Shown: positions 1-8,612 of the stretch, one piece after another
How positions within the stretch are numbered: position 1 is the first letter of the stretch
Layout of the letters: each line of letters begins with the position of its first letter
Source of the DNA: Ectothiorhodosinus mongolicus
Lineage (GTDB): Bacteria; Pseudomonadota; Gammaproteobacteria; Ectothiorhodospirales; Ectothiorhodospiraceae
Assembly (NCBI RefSeq): GCF_022406875.1
Contig: NZ_CP023018.1
Span: 1,561,914-1,625,913 of the forward strand
Direction of reading: 5' to 3'
Length of the DNA: 64,000 nucleotides
Translations under genes and position numbers: made by a program
The notes under the pieces: generated by a model
What the model was told of the DNA's origin: nothing
The model's input: only the letters and a program-made list of their open reading frames with translations
The model's database searches: none

Positions 1-808
1 CGATACGGTGACCCTCAGAGACGCTAATCCGGGGATCTACCTCCACGTGGATATCAGCCAACAAACCATTGCCCATGTGGCGGGTGCGCAACTCATGAAC
101 GCCTGTGACGCCATCAATGCCTGAGACCAAATCGAGCAGTTGCTTCTCCTCCTCAGGCTTGATGCCGGTATCGATCAGCTCACTGGCGCTACGCCAGATA
201 ATGCGCGCGCCCATTAGGCCAATCATCAAGGCTACGATGGCTGCAGCCAAGGCATCCATAAAGGGGAAGCCCGCTAGCGTGGCACCGATGCCGATTAAAA
301 CCACGACTGAGGACAGTACATCCGAGCGGTGATGCCACGCATTGGCCAAAAGCATGCCGGAGGAGATGCTTTTTGCGATGCGGACGGTATAGCGGTAAAG
401 GGTTTCCTTAGCGATGATGGCTGTGGCAGCTAAAAGCAAAGCAATGGGGCCAGGAGCAAGCAGGGTCTCAGGTTCCATGAGACGGTTGGAGGCGTCAATG
501 AGAATGCCAAGCGCCACGCCTAGGAGAACCAGTCCGAGTAGGACCGTGGTTAAGGTTTCAATGCGGCCATGTCCATAAGGATGATCTTGATCAGCAGGTG
601 CGCTGGCCTTTCGGGCCGCAAAAACGACCAAAAAGTCGCTTGCTAGATCCGAGAGTGTATGCAGCCCATCGGCAATCAGGGCTTGAGACTGCACCAATAA
701 GCCACCCAGGATCTGAAGAAACGCGAGCGCGCCATTGGTGAATGCGCCGACCAGAGTGACTCGACGGGTACTTTGATACCGGGTTTCAGCTTCGGTGTGG
801 CGGCTCAT
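1..808 (-). CDS. Cation diffusion facilitator (CDF) metal exporter, 3' end outside window
   Basis: Reading the minus strand from an ATG at 808 gives an open frame that runs off the left edge, so about 269 N-terminal codons are visible. The family is clear: an N-terminal DGLHTLSDLASD helix, the cytosolic-loop motif DHPYGHGRIE, and later AWHHRSDVLSS, which supply the Asp/His metal-site residues of CDF exporters (FieF/CzcD type). Several hydrophobic helices lie between, and the last visible part resembles the cytosolic ferredoxin-like domain (HVEVDPRISV). CDF proteins are inner-membrane divalent cation/proton antiporters for Zn, Fe, Co or Cd; the metal cannot be decided here. The ribosome-binding site is weak (A-rich, AAAAAAAG), so the start is probable rather than certain. 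Confidence 0.9.
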   Translation of the reverse strand, partial: MSRHTEAETRYQSTRRVTLVGAFTNGALAFLQILGGLLVQSQALIADGLHTLSDLASDFLVVFAARKASAPADQDHPYGHGRIETLTTVLLGLVLLGVALGILIDASNRLMEPETLLAPGPIALLLAATAIIAKETLYRYTVRIAKSISSGMLLANAWHHRSDVLSSVVVLIGIGATLAGFPFMDALAAAIVALMIGLMGARIIWRSASELIDTGIKPEEEKQLLDLVSGIDGVTGVHELRTRHMGNGLLADIHVEVDPRISVSEGHRI

Positions 809-857
809 GGCTTTTTTTCACATGACGGCTGGTCATTATAGAGCAAAGCCAAATAAT

Positions 858-882
858 TGGGCCCGCCTCTAGGGCGGGCCCA
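858..882. repeat. GC-rich inverted repeat upstream of the CDF gene
   Basis: TGGGCCCGCC and GGCGGGCCCA form a perfect 10 bp stem around a 5 nt loop, about 50 bp upstream of the CDF start codon. There is no T-run on either side, so it is not a standard terminator. It may be a transcript-end or regulatory hairpin of the CDF leader. Confidence 0.5.
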
Positions 883-1282
883 TCGTCATTAAGCGGCTTG
901 CAACTCCTTTTACACCCATTAGGCTCTCATCCTTGAGACGCCAGCTAATGACGGGTTTAGTGTTGCATAAGTTTCGACATAAGGTACAGATGGAAAAGTA
1001 TTCTATTGCCTTAAAATGATGACTTGAATCAAAAAAATCTATTAAGTTTATAAAAAATTAACGTAATTATTTTGATAAAAAAATCCAAATTAACCAGAAA
1101 AAAACCATATCATTTATATGAAATATATAAAATAATTGATGTGGTTTTTTATACTTTTTGCGGTCATGGGGGCAACGTTGGGTTCGCAGCAAACGCCTAC
1201 GATGCAAACTCAAGGATGCTAAGCGGCTAGGAATCCGATAATATTCCAGCCCTTCATGCGCACTTTGCTCCCAGGAGTCACC
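883..1282. other. 400 bp AT-rich gene-free interval upstream of glyA
   Basis: I see no credible protein gene here; a minus-strand frame reaching into glyA has no family resemblance and is a shadow. The interval contains a small folded-looking stretch at about 930-965 (CATTAG...CTAATG enclosing TCTCA/TGAGA), then a strongly AT-rich stretch from about 1000 to 1150 that ends in a terminator-like hairpin. It may hold the glyA promoter, a small RNA, or both. Confidence 0.4.
1099..1150. terminator. Long AT-rich hairpin with A- and T-tracts (possible bidirectional terminator)
   Basis: AAAAAACCATATCA (1099-1112) pairs with TGATGTGGTTTTTT (1137-1150) with a single G-U wobble. The loop contains a second small hairpin (TTTATAT/ATATAAA). 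The T-run on one strand and A-run on the other fit an intrinsic terminator usable in both directions. It lies well downstream of the CDF promoter side and 130 bp before glyA, so it would end an RNA starting inside this interval. Confidence 0.5.
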
Positions 1283-2536
1283 ATGTTTTCGATTGAAATG
1301 GGCATAGCCGGCTACGATGAGGCTCTTTGGAAGGCAATTGAGTCGGAGTCTCGCCGCCAAGAAGAGCACATCGAGCTGATCGCTTCAGAGAATTACGCCA
1401 GCCCCCGTGTGCTCGAAGCTCAGGGGTCGGTCCTCACCAATAAGTACGCCGAAGGCTATCCCGGTAAACGCTACTACGGCGGCTGCGAATACGTCGATGT
1501 TGCTGAGGAGTTGGCGATCGAGCGGGCAAAACAATTGTTCGGCGCGGACTATGCCAACGTTCAGCCGCACTCGGGTTCACAGGCCAATGCGGCGGTCTAC
1601 ATGGCGTTAATTAACCCGGGTGACACCGTGCTCGGGATGAGCCTGGCGCATGGCGGTCATCTCACGCACGGATCGAAGGTGAACTTCTCCGGAAAAATCT
1701 ACAACGGCGTTTCCTACGGCGTGGATGATCAGGGATTTGTGGATTACAACGAGATTCAGACGCTGGCGGTGGAGCATCAACCGCGCATGATCATCGGCGG
1801 CTTCTCCGCTTATTCTCAGGTGATGGACTGGGAGCGGATGCGCGATATTGCCGATAGCGTGGGTGCCTACCTACTGGTGGACATGGCGCATGTGGCTGGC
1901 TTGGTGGCGGGTGGTGTTTACCCCAATCCGGTGCCGTTTGCCGATGTGGTGACCTCAACCACCCATAAAACTCTGCGTGGCCCGCGTGGTGGCATTATCC
2001 TCTCGCGCTCCAATCCAGAGTTGGAAAAGAAATTTAATTCTTTGGTGTTCCCCGGCACTCAGGGCGGCCCCTTGATGCATGTGATTGCCGCCAAGGCTGT
2101 CGCCTTCAAAGAAGCTCTGGAACCTGAGTTTAAGGAATATCAGCGCCAAGTAGTGGCCAATGCCAAAACCATGGCGGCCTGCATCATGGAGCGCGGCTAT
2201 AAAGTCGTTTCTGGTGGTACGGAAAATCATCTCTTTCTTATTGATCTCATCGACAAGGGTTTGACAGGCAAGGATGCTGATGCTGCTTTGGGGCAGGCCA
2301 ATATCACGGTGAACAAAAACTCCGTGCCAAACGATCCGCAGTCTCCGTTTGTGACCAGCGGTATCCGTATTGGTACACCGGCTATCACTACGCGCGGTTT
2401 CAAAGAGGCAGAATGTCAGACGCTAGCCAATTGGATTTGTGATGTACTGGATAACCTTGGGGATGCCGGCACCATTGAGCGCGTGAAAACTGAAGTGCTG
2501 GCTTTATGCCGACAGTTCCCCGTCTACGGTCGGTAA
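1283..2536 (+). CDS. glyA: Serine hydroxymethyltransferase
   Basis: Cytosolic PLP enzyme converting serine plus tetrahydrofolate to glycine plus 5,10-methylene-THF, the main one-carbon source. The protein (417 aa from this start, the usual length) shows [16 protein letters not shown] near the N-terminus, the [10 protein letters not shown] and [10 protein letters not shown] substrate region, and the PLP-lysine segment [13 protein letters not shown]. An in-frame ATG at 1256 exists, but the ATG at 1283 has AGGAG five bases upstream and matches the usual N-terminus. It leads a compact operon; nrdR starts one base after its stop codon. Confidence 0.97.
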   Translation: MFSIEMGIAGYDEALWKAIESESRRQEEHIELIASENYASPRVLEAQGSVLTNKYAEGYPGKRYYGGCEYVDVAEELAIERAKQLFGADYANVQPHSGSQANAAVYMALINPGDTVLGMSLAHGGHLTHGSKVNFSGKIYNGVSYGVDDQGFVDYNEIQTLAVEHQPRMIIGGFSAYSQVMDWERMRDIADSVGAYLLVDMAHVAGLVAGGVYPNPVPFADVVTSTTHKTLRGPRGGIILSRSNPELEKKFNSLVFPGTQGGPLMHVIAAKAVAFKEALEPEFKEYQRQVVANAKTMAACIMERGYKVVSGGTENHLFLIDLIDKGLTGKDADAALGQANITVNKNSVPNDPQSPFVTSGIRIGTPAITTRGFKEAECQTLANWICDVLDNLGDAGTIERVKTEVLALCRQFPVYGR

Positions 2537-2537
2537 G

Positions 2538-2999
2538 ATGAAATGCCCGTTTTGCGGCTCTCTGGATACCCGCGTTGTGGATTCCCGCTTGGCGGGAATG
2601 GGCGAACAGATCCGACGGCGTCGTGAGTGCGCGGACTGTGGTGAGCGCTTCACGAGTTTTGAAACCGCCGAGATCAGTCTGCCGCGCGTGGTAAAGCGCG
2701 ACGGCAGCCGCGAGCCTTTTAACGAAGACAAGTTGCGTGCTGGGATGACGCATGCGCTAGAGAAGCGGCCGGTTTCCACGGATGACACCGAAGCTGCCGT
2801 GCTGCGCATTAAGCGTCGACTCAGTAGCCAAGGCGAGCGCGAAGTGCCTGCTAAACGCATCGGTGAGTGGGTGATGGAAGAGCTGCGTGAGTTGGATCAG
2901 GTGGCCTATATTCGCTTCGCCTCGGTGTATTTGAGCTTTGAAGACATTCAGGCTTTCCGTGAGGCTATCGAGGGGCTGGAAGAGGACTCTGAGTCTTGA
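2538..2999 (+). CDS. nrdR: Transcriptional repressor NrdR
   Basis: 153 aa nucleotide-sensing repressor of ribonucleotide reductase genes. Residues 1-35 form the zinc ribbon (CPFCG...CADCGERF) and the rest is an ATP-cone domain ([19 protein letters not shown] onward) that senses ATP/dATP. It lies between glyA and ribD, a conserved neighbourhood in gammaproteobacteria. The stop codon overlaps the ribD start by one base (TGATG), which suggests translational coupling. Confidence 0.97.
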   Translation: MKCPFCGSLDTRVVDSRLAGMGEQIRRRRECADCGERFTSFETAEISLPRVVKRDGSREPFNEDKLRAGMTHALEKRPVSTDDTEAAVLRIKRRLSSQGEREVPAKRIGEWVMEELRELDQVAYIRFASVYLSFEDIQAFREAIEGLEEDSES

Positions 3000-4126
3000 T
3001 GTCCATCTCCGTCAATGACGGTGTTTTTATGGCAGAAGCGTTGCAGTTAGCGGCGCGCGGCCTGTACACCACCGAGCCCAATCCCAGAGTAGGTTGTGTC
3101 ATTGTGCGTGACAACGAGGTCGTCGGTCGCGGCTTTCATACTTTTGCTGGTGGGCCCCATGCGGAAATTGAGGCCTTGCAAGAAGCGGGTGAGCGGGCCA
3201 AAGGGGCTACCGTCTATGTCACCCTGGAGCCCTGCGCGCATCATGGTAAGACACCCCCCTGTGTTGAGGCGTTGATTCGCGCCAAAGTGGCGCGTGTGGT
3301 GGCGGCAATGGTGGATCCCAATCCCTTGGTTGGTGGCAAAGGCTTGGCGCGCTTGGAGGCAGCCGGTATCGCTGCCGATAGTGGCCTGATGGCTGCTGAG
3401 GCAGCGGCTTTAAACCCTGGATTTATCTCGCGCATGACGCGGCAGCGCCCTTGGGTGCGGGTCAAACTGGCGGCGAGTCTGGATGGGCGCACGGCCATGG
3501 CCTCGGGGGAAAGTCAGTGGATTACTGGGGAAGCGGCCCGCGCTGATGTGCATCGCTTGCGCGCCCGGTCCTCGGCCATTCTGACCGGGATCGGAACAGT
3601 ACTAGAGGATGATCCCCAGCTGACCGTGCGACTTTCCTCTCAAGACTTGGGGGTTGATGCCAACGTGCCGCAGCCCATTCGCATTGTCTTGGATCGGCAG
3701 GGTCAGTTGAGCGCGAATGCGTGTTTATTGAGCGACGAGATCAGCCCTGTTTGGGTGGCAACTTCACAGGCTGCTGAGGCACCGCTGCGTCAGAGATTGC
3801 CGACGCATATACGTATTCAGGCGTTACCCGAGCGAGAGGGCCATTTGGATTTAGCGGCGCTGTGGACTTGGTTGGCCGAAGAGCAAATCAATGAGGTGAT
3901 GGTCGAGTCCGGCCCCAAGCTCACCGGGGCGTTACTTGAGGGTGGCTGGATCGATGAGTGCATGATTTATCTGGCACCCTGCTTTATGGGTGCCGATGCG
4001 CGTGGTTTATTTGATTTGAGTATTGGCCTGATGTCGGAGCGGCGGCCGGTACAAATCAATGATATAAGGCGTGTGGGGACGGACTGGCGCCTGCGCTGCA
4101 GCTTCCCCTCGAATCAAAACGTTTAG
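2999..4126 (+). CDS. ribD: Bifunctional riboflavin deaminase/reductase RibD
   Basis: Catalyses deamination of the pyrimidine product of GTP cyclohydrolase II and then reduction of its ribose side chain. The N-terminal deaminase domain has the zinc site HAEIEAL plus PCAHHGKTPPC; the C-terminal reductase domain begins near VRVKLAASLDGRTA and contains VESGPKLTGALL. The ATG at 2999 overlaps the nrdR stop; an upstream TTG at 2996 and a later ATG at 3029 are alternatives. Length (375 aa) is normal. Confidence 0.96.
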   Translation: MSISVNDGVFMAEALQLAARGLYTTEPNPRVGCVIVRDNEVVGRGFHTFAGGPHAEIEALQEAGERAKGATVYVTLEPCAHHGKTPPCVEALIRAKVARVVAAMVDPNPLVGGKGLARLEAAGIAADSGLMAAEAAALNPGFISRMTRQRPWVRVKLAASLDGRTAMASGESQWITGEAARADVHRLRARSSAILTGIGTVLEDDPQLTVRLSSQDLGVDANVPQPIRIVLDRQGQLSANACLLSDEISPVWVATSQAAEAPLRQRLPTHIRIQALPEREGHLDLAALWTWLAEEQINEVMVESGPKLTGALLEGGWIDECMIYLAPCFMGADARGLFDLSIGLMSERRPVQINDIRRVGTDWRLRCSFPSNQNV

Positions 4127-4137
4127 GTGACACACTG

Positions 4138-4797
4138 ATGTTCACAGGAATTATTCAAGCGGTGGGTGAAGTTCGGGCGCTGCGACCGACCGGTGGGGAT
4201 CTGCGTTTGGAGATTGCCACGGGGTCATTACCCATGGCGGACGTGCAATTGGGCGATAGCATCGCGGTTAACGGCGTGTGTCTGACCGCGGTGGCCCTGA
4301 GCGCCGATGGATTCGCGGCCGATGTGTCGCGTGAGACTTTGTCATGCACTTCGTTGAAGATCGTGAAACCTGGTAGCCCGGTGAATTTGGAAAAGGCCTT
4401 GCTGCCCACCACGCGTTTGGGCGGACATTTGGTCAGTGGTCATGTCGATGGTCTGGCTGAGGTGGTGGAGCGCTATGAAGAAGCCCGCTCTTGGCGCCTT
4501 AAAATGCGCGTACCCGATGAGTTAGCACGCTATATCGCGCCCAAGGGGTCGATTTGTGTCGATGGCGTGAGTCTTACCGTGAATGATGTTGAGGGAGCGA
4601 TTTTTGGTGTGAACATCGTGCCGCATACTTGGGAACAAACCGTTATCGCTCATTATCAGGTGGGCACACCGGTGAATATCGAAGTCGATGTGATTGCTCG
4701 TTATTTGGAACGTCTGTTACTGGGCGATCGGGCAGCCCAGTCGGGCGCCACCGCCATCACACCTGCGTTTCTTGCCGAGCACGGTTTCTTGAAATAA
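4138..4797 (+). CDS. ribE: Riboflavin synthase alpha chain
   Basis: Final step of riboflavin synthesis: dismutation of two 6,7-dimethyl-8-ribityllumazines. The 219 aa protein shows the two homologous lumazine-binding barrels, each with the hallmark region: MFTGIIQAVGEV and NGVCLTAV in the first, GGHLVSGHVDG and DGVSLTVNDV in the second. It lies 11 bp after ribD. This gene is called ribE or ribC depending on the nomenclature used. Confidence 0.96.
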   Translation: MFTGIIQAVGEVRALRPTGGDLRLEIATGSLPMADVQLGDSIAVNGVCLTAVALSADGFAADVSRETLSCTSLKIVKPGSPVNLEKALLPTTRLGGHLVSGHVDGLAEVVERYEEARSWRLKMRVPDELARYIAPKGSICVDGVSLTVNDVEGAIFGVNIVPHTWEQTVIAHYQVGTPVNIEVDVIARYLERLLLGDRAAQSGATAITPAFLAEHGFLK

Positions 4798-4831
4798 GCG
4801 AGAATAGGGCAAAGATGTCGAGGGAGCGGTG

Positions 4832-5155
4832 ATGGACTGGTTGGTGAATCTTTTTGACGCAGGAGGCTCCTGGCTGAGAAGTCACCTGGGGCATGTGGCG
4901 TTGGCGATGTTGGCCGCCTTACTGGTGATCTTCGGGCGCGAATTCAACACCATGATTAAAGGGGCGCTACAGAGCTTTCCCAAGGCCATACGTCTGCTGG
5001 GCTTTAGCTTGGCTTGTGCTTTTATTTATGGAGGTTTTTTAGTCCTTCTAACGCCCCTTTTGGGCCGCGGTTTGGCGATGTTAGATCCTTATGTGTTGCT
5101 GGCTGTGGTCGTGGCTTTTTTTGCCCTTTTGGGTTGGGTTGCGGAACGCCGCTAG
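4832..5155 (+). CDS. Small integral membrane protein (DUF3392-like)
   Basis: 107 aa, with about three hydrophobic helices ([18 protein letters not shown], an [22 protein letters not shown] segment and a C-terminal [17 protein letters not shown]). It resembles the DUF3392 family, whose function is unknown to me. AGGGAG lies five bases before the ATG at 4832; a GTG three bases earlier is possible. It is embedded between ribE and ribBX with only 3 bp to the latter, so it is co-transcribed with the riboflavin genes. Confidence 0.75.
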   Translation: MDWLVNLFDAGGSWLRSHLGHVALAMLAALLVIFGREFNTMIKGALQSFPKAIRLLGFSLACAFIYGGFLVLLTPLLGRGLAMLDPYVLLAVVVAFFALLGWVAERR

Positions 5156-5158
5156 CTG

Positions 5159-6289
5159 ATGTCTTTGAATACCTCACAAGAAATTATTGAAGATCTGCGC
5201 TCCGGGCGCATGGTCATCATTGTCGATGACGAAGATCGGGAAAATGAGGGCGATCTGCTGATGATCGCTTCCATGGTGCGGCCCGAAGATATTAACTTCA
5301 TGGCCCGCTATGGGCGTGGGCTGATTTGTTTGACCTTGACCCGCGAGCGCTGCCAGCAACTGCGTCTGCCTTTGATGGTAGGCGATACGCATGACAAACA
5401 TGGCACCAATTTCACGGTCTCCATTGAAGCCGCTGAAGGGGTGACCACGGGTATTTCCGCGTATGATCGCGCCCACACCGTGCGCATGGCGGTGGCGCCT
5501 AATGCCACGTCCGCTGATTTGGTGCAGCCCGGACATATTTTCCCCTTAATGGCTCAGCCCGGCGGGGTCTTGGTGCGCGCTGGGCACACCGAGGCCGGAT
5601 GTGACTTTGCGCGCTTGGCGGGGTTTGAGCCGGCAGCGGTGATTGTTGAGATCCTCAATGAAGACGGCAGTATGGCGCGGCGCCCTGACCTTGAGCGCTT
5701 CGCTGCAGAGCATGATCTGAAAATGGGCAGTATCGAAGACTTGATTCGCTACCGCATCGAGAATGAGCGCAGCGTGGAATGTGTGGCGGAATGCCCATTC
5801 CCCACTGAGTTTGGTGAGTTCCGCCTTTTGGCCTATGAGGACGTCATCCACCGTGGTTTGCACTTCGCGCTGGTCAAGGGCGAGGTAGGCGCTGATCAAG
5901 ATACCTTAGTGCGTGTTCATGTTGGCGGCAGTTTGTGCGATACCCTGTCTTATCGGGGTGAGGACTGTGGCTGGACGCTGCGCGATGTGTTAAAGCACAT
6001 CGCCGATGAGGGATCCGGTGTGGCGGTGATTATCGAGAAACGCCCGGATCATCGGGCGTTGGTTCGGCAGTTACGGCAAATGGGTCTTAATCGGTCCACC
6101 AAGTCGTCAGCTCCGAGCGAACAGGAGCCGGCCGAATTGCGCACCCATGGCATCGGCGCACAGATTCTTCAGGATCTGGGCGTGCGGCGTATGCGCTTGA
6201 TGTCCGCCCCCAAGCGCTTGCAAGGACTTGGTGGTTTTGGGCTGGAAGTGGTTGAATATGTTCATGATCCACAACACAAGAACCAATAG
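5159..6289 (+). CDS. ribB: DHBP synthase fused to a degenerate GTP cyclohydrolase II domain (RibBX type)
   Basis: The first ~200 residues are a normal 3,4-dihydroxy-2-butanone-4-phosphate synthase: [17 protein letters not shown] and [14 protein letters not shown] are intact. The C-terminal half is related to GTP cyclohydrolase II, but its zinc site is broken: where active enzymes have RVHSEC...RCDCG, this protein has RVHVGG...GEDCG, so two of the three zinc cysteines are gone. Such RibBX hybrids are known; an active GTP cyclohydrolase II should then be encoded elsewhere. Length (376 aa) is like ordinary RibBA. Confidence 0.92.
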   Translation: MSLNTSQEIIEDLRSGRMVIIVDDEDRENEGDLLMIASMVRPEDINFMARYGRGLICLTLTRERCQQLRLPLMVGDTHDKHGTNFTVSIEAAEGVTTGISAYDRAHTVRMAVAPNATSADLVQPGHIFPLMAQPGGVLVRAGHTEAGCDFARLAGFEPAAVIVEILNEDGSMARRPDLERFAAEHDLKMGSIEDLIRYRIENERSVECVAECPFPTEFGEFRLLAYEDVIHRGLHFALVKGEVGADQDTLVRVHVGGSLCDTLSYRGEDCGWTLRDVLKHIADEGSGVAVIIEKRPDHRALVRQLRQMGLNRSTKSSAPSEQEPAELRTHGIGAQILQDLGVRRMRLMSAPKRLQGLGGFGLEVVEYVHDPQHKNQ

Positions 6290-6301
6290 CGAGTCACACT
6301 A

Positions 6302-6769
6302 ATGAAAACAATCGATGGGGATTTCACCGCCAACAGCAAGCGTCGTATCGGCATTGTGCTGTCACGCTTTAATGCCTTCATTGTCGAGCGTCTCTTGGAG
6401 GGCGCTGCCGACACCTTGAAGCGTCAGGGGGTTGCTGACGACAACATTACGGTGGTGCGTGTGCCTGGTGCCTATGAGCTGCCCCTGGCTGCTGAGCTCA
6501 TGGCGGCCTCTGGAAAATACGATGCCATTATCGCGCTGGGCTGCGTGATTCGGGGTGCAACTCCGCACTTTGACTATGTCGCCGGTGAGGCGGCCAAAGG
6601 TTTGGCTCAGGTGCAAATGACCCATCGTATCCCCGTGGCGTTTGGTGTTTTGACCACCGATAGCATCGAACAAGCCATCGAGCGTGCTGGCACTAAAGCC
6701 GGTAACAAGGGCGCGGACGCCGCTATGGGCGCGCTGGAGATGGCCAGTCTGGTGAAGGCCCTGTCTTGA
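6302..6769 (+). CDS. ribH: 6,7-dimethyl-8-ribityllumazine synthase
   Basis: 155 aa enzyme condensing DHBP with the ribitylaminopyrimidine; normally assembles into a pentamer or icosahedral shell. Family motifs visible are [52 protein letters not shown] and the C-terminal [14 protein letters not shown]. It follows ribBX by 12 bp, and its stop overlaps the nusB start. Confidence 0.97.
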   Translation: MKTIDGDFTANSKRRIGIVLSRFNAFIVERLLEGAADTLKRQGVADDNITVVRVPGAYELPLAAELMAASGKYDAIIALGCVIRGATPHFDYVAGEAAKGLAQVQMTHRIPVAFGVLTTDSIEQAIERAGTKAGNKGADAAMGALEMASLVKALS

Positions 6770-7212
6770 GCTCGCCGGAAGTTGCTGCCCATCGCCGTTA
6801 TGTCCATGAGCGCCGCCGTTCGCGGCGCTTGGCCATGCAGGCGCTATACAACTGGCAGCTAACACAGTACGAGCCCAAGGATATCCTCCTCGAATTTCGT
6901 GAGGATCCGGAGATGGCCAAAGCCGATGTGGATTATTTCCGTAAGTTGTTTCTGGGTGTATCGGCTTGTGCCGATGATCTGAATGACAAACTCACTCCTT
7001 GCCTAGATCGCCCGTTGGCGCAGATTGATCCAGTGGAGCTGGCCATATTGCGTATCGCTGCCTATGAGCTGCTGTATTGTCCGGAGGTGCCCACGCCGGT
7101 GGTGATTAATGAAGCGGTGAGTTTGGCTAAGAAGTTTGGCGCAGAACAGGGCTATGGTTTCGTGAATGGCGTATTGGAAAAGCTCGCCGGCGATACCGAG
7201 CGAACCTTGTAA
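6766..7212 (+). CDS. nusB: Transcription antitermination factor NusB
   Basis: All-helical RNA-binding protein that, with NusE (S10), nucleates antitermination on rRNA operons. Visible features are [17 protein letters not shown] at the N-terminus and [15 protein letters not shown]...[10 protein letters not shown] at the C-terminus. The only start that keeps the family N-terminus is a TTG at 6766 overlapping the ribH stop by four bases; no in-frame ATG lies nearby. The ribH-nusB-thiL order is conserved in gammaproteobacteria. Confidence 0.93.
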   Translation: MSSPEVAAHRRYVHERRRSRRLAMQALYNWQLTQYEPKDILLEFREDPEMAKADVDYFRKLFLGVSACADDLNDKLTPCLDRPLAQIDPVELAILRIAAYELLYCPEVPTPVVINEAVSLAKKFGAEQGYGFVNGVLEKLAGDTERTL

Positions 7213-7227
7213 GCCGCGCGTGCCCTG

Positions 7228-8118
7228 ATGCACGAATTCGATCTCATTAAGCGATATTTCCAAAAGCCTGCCGCTGGCAGTGTGAAAATCGGTGTGGGTG
7301 ATGATGCGGCGGTTCTTGCTGTGCCGCCGGGATACGAATTGGTAGTGACCACCGACACCATGGTTAGTGGGGTGCATTTTTTCGCCGATGTGTCGCCCGC
7401 CACTTTGGGTCACAAAGCCTTGGCGGTGAACCTCAGTGATCTGGCAGCCATGGGCGCGCAGCCGGCTTGGTTTACCTTGGCGTTGACTTTGCCAGAGGCC
7501 GAACCTGAGTGGGTGGATGCGTTTGCTCAGGGCTTATTCCTATTGGCTGATAGCAGCGGCATCACCCTGGTTGGTGGCGACACCACCCAAGGCCCGCTGA
7601 GTGTCACCATCACCGCCATGGGCCTTGTGCCCCAAGGGCAAGCGCTAACCCGCGGCGGCGCACAAACCGGCGACCTCGTGTTCTTCTCCGGCGCCATCGG
7701 CGATGCCGCCCAAGCGCTAGCCGACCTCCAAAAATGGGGTCAGACCCCAACCAGGCTGCGCGCCCGTTTGGAGTGTCCAACGCCTCGGTTGGCTCTAGGC
7801 CAAGCCCTGCGCGGGCTGGCTACGGCCTGTATAGACGTCTCGGATGGCTTGGTTCAGGACCTCGGCCACATACTCGCGGCCTCCGGGCGGGGTGCAAAAA
7901 TAAATCTGTCCCCGTTTTTAAGTGGTGATGATTATGAGTTGCTGTTCACGGCGCCGGAGCACAGCTTGGCGGATGTCATAGCTGCAGCTGTGGCCAGTGA
8001 TTGTGTGGTGACGCCGATTGGTCATATTCAAGCGGAGGCCGGGCTGCATCTCATCGATGCGCAGGGGCGGGAATATCAGCCTGAAAAACCTGGTTTTCAG
8101 CATTTTTCGGAGCCCTAA
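7228..8118 (+). CDS. thiL: Thiamine-monophosphate kinase, with repeat sequences inside the reading frame
   Basis: Phosphorylates thiamine monophosphate to the diphosphate. Motifs GVGDDAAVL, TDTMVSGVHF, NLSDLAAMGA, GGDTTQG and CIDVSDGL are present, and the frame is open to the end (296 aa, shorter than the ~320 aa I expect). The linker between DVSDGL and GDDYELLF looks about 20 residues too short. That is where the frame reads through a copy of an intergenic repeat (7896-7919); a second repeat (7735-7749) encodes part of an upstream loop. The catalytic core motifs survive, but activity should be tested. The stop overlaps pgpA by one base. Confidence 0.9.
   Translation: MHEFDLIKRYFQKPAAGSVKIGVGDDAAVLAVPPGYELVVTTDTMVSGVHFFADVSPATLGHKALAVNLSDLAAMGAQPAWFTLALTLPEAEPEWVDAFAQGLFLLADSSGITLVGGDTTQGPLSVTITAMGLVPQGQALTRGGAQTGDLVFFSGAIGDAAQALADLQKWGQTPTRLRARLECPTPRLALGQALRGLATACIDVSDGLVQDLGHILAASGRGAKINLSPFLSGDDYELLFTAPEHSLADVIAAAVASDCVVTPIGHIQAEAGLHLIDAQGREYQPEKPGFQHFSEP
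7735..7749. repeat. Palindromic repeat, GGGGTCAGACCCC type, inside thiL
   Basis: TGGGGTCAGACCCCA is a single unit of the family found intergenically elsewhere in the window with a CGT or ACG centre. Here it is read in frame as part of the ThiL loop QKWGQTPTR. Confidence 0.8.
7896..7919. repeat. Half-copy of the long palindromic repeat inside thiL
   Basis: The stretch AAATCTGTCCCCGTTTTT with its preceding A-rich arm differs at only two positions from the right arm of the perfect inverted repeat at 42190-42214. It encodes KINLSPFL just before the GDDYELLF motif of ThiL. Confidence 0.8.
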
Positions 8119-8612
8119 TGGAGAAGCATCAGGCCAGCACGCCCCCGGCACGACTCATACTGCGCGACCCCGTGCATTTTTTGGCCTTTGGCTTTGGCTC
8201 GGGCCTGTCCCCCAAGGCGCCAGGGACTGCTGGGACGCTGGCCGCTGTGCCCTTGGTGTACTTCGCGCTGGCGTTGCCATTTTGGGCTTACGTGTTGCTG
8301 ACCTTGGTGATCATCATTGCCGGTGTTTGGATTTGTGATAACAGTTCCAAACGCCTAGGCGTGCATGATCATCCCGGTATCGTTTGGGATGAGATCGCCG
8401 GTTTATTCATCACCCTTTTGGCAGCGCCTGCGGGTCTTATTTGGCTGGCGGTCGGCTTCGTGCTATTTCGCTTCTTCGATATCCTCAAGCCTTGGCCCAT
8501 TGGCTGGCTGGATCGCCAGGTGGGCGGTGGCCTAGGCATCATGCTCGATGATGTTCTGGCCGGAATATATGCACTGATCTGCTTGCAACTGCTTGCATTG
8601 CTGCTGATCTAG
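8118..8612 (+). CDS. pgpA: Phosphatidylglycerophosphatase A
   Basis: Inner-membrane phosphatase that makes phosphatidylglycerol from its phosphate. The 164 aa protein shows GFGSGLSPKAPGTAGTLAA near the N-terminus, HPGIVWDEIAGL and the C-terminal DILKPWPIGWLD...MLDDVLAGIYA, with several membrane helices. The start ATG overlaps the thiL stop, and the gene ends four bases inside the convergent ABC ATPase gene. Confidence 0.95.
   Translation: MEKHQASTPPARLILRDPVHFLAFGFGSGLSPKAPGTAGTLAAVPLVYFALALPFWAYVLLTLVIIIAGVWICDNSSKRLGVHDHPGIVWDEIAGLFITLLAAPAGLIWLAVGFVLFRFFDILKPWPIGWLDRQVGGGLGIMLDDVLAGIYALICLQLLALLLI

Noticed and set aside
1067-1369. Minus-strand frame of 100 codons overlapping the glyA start
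   Set aside because: Overlaps the well-supported glyA 5' end, has no family resemblance and includes the AT-rich intergenic hairpin.
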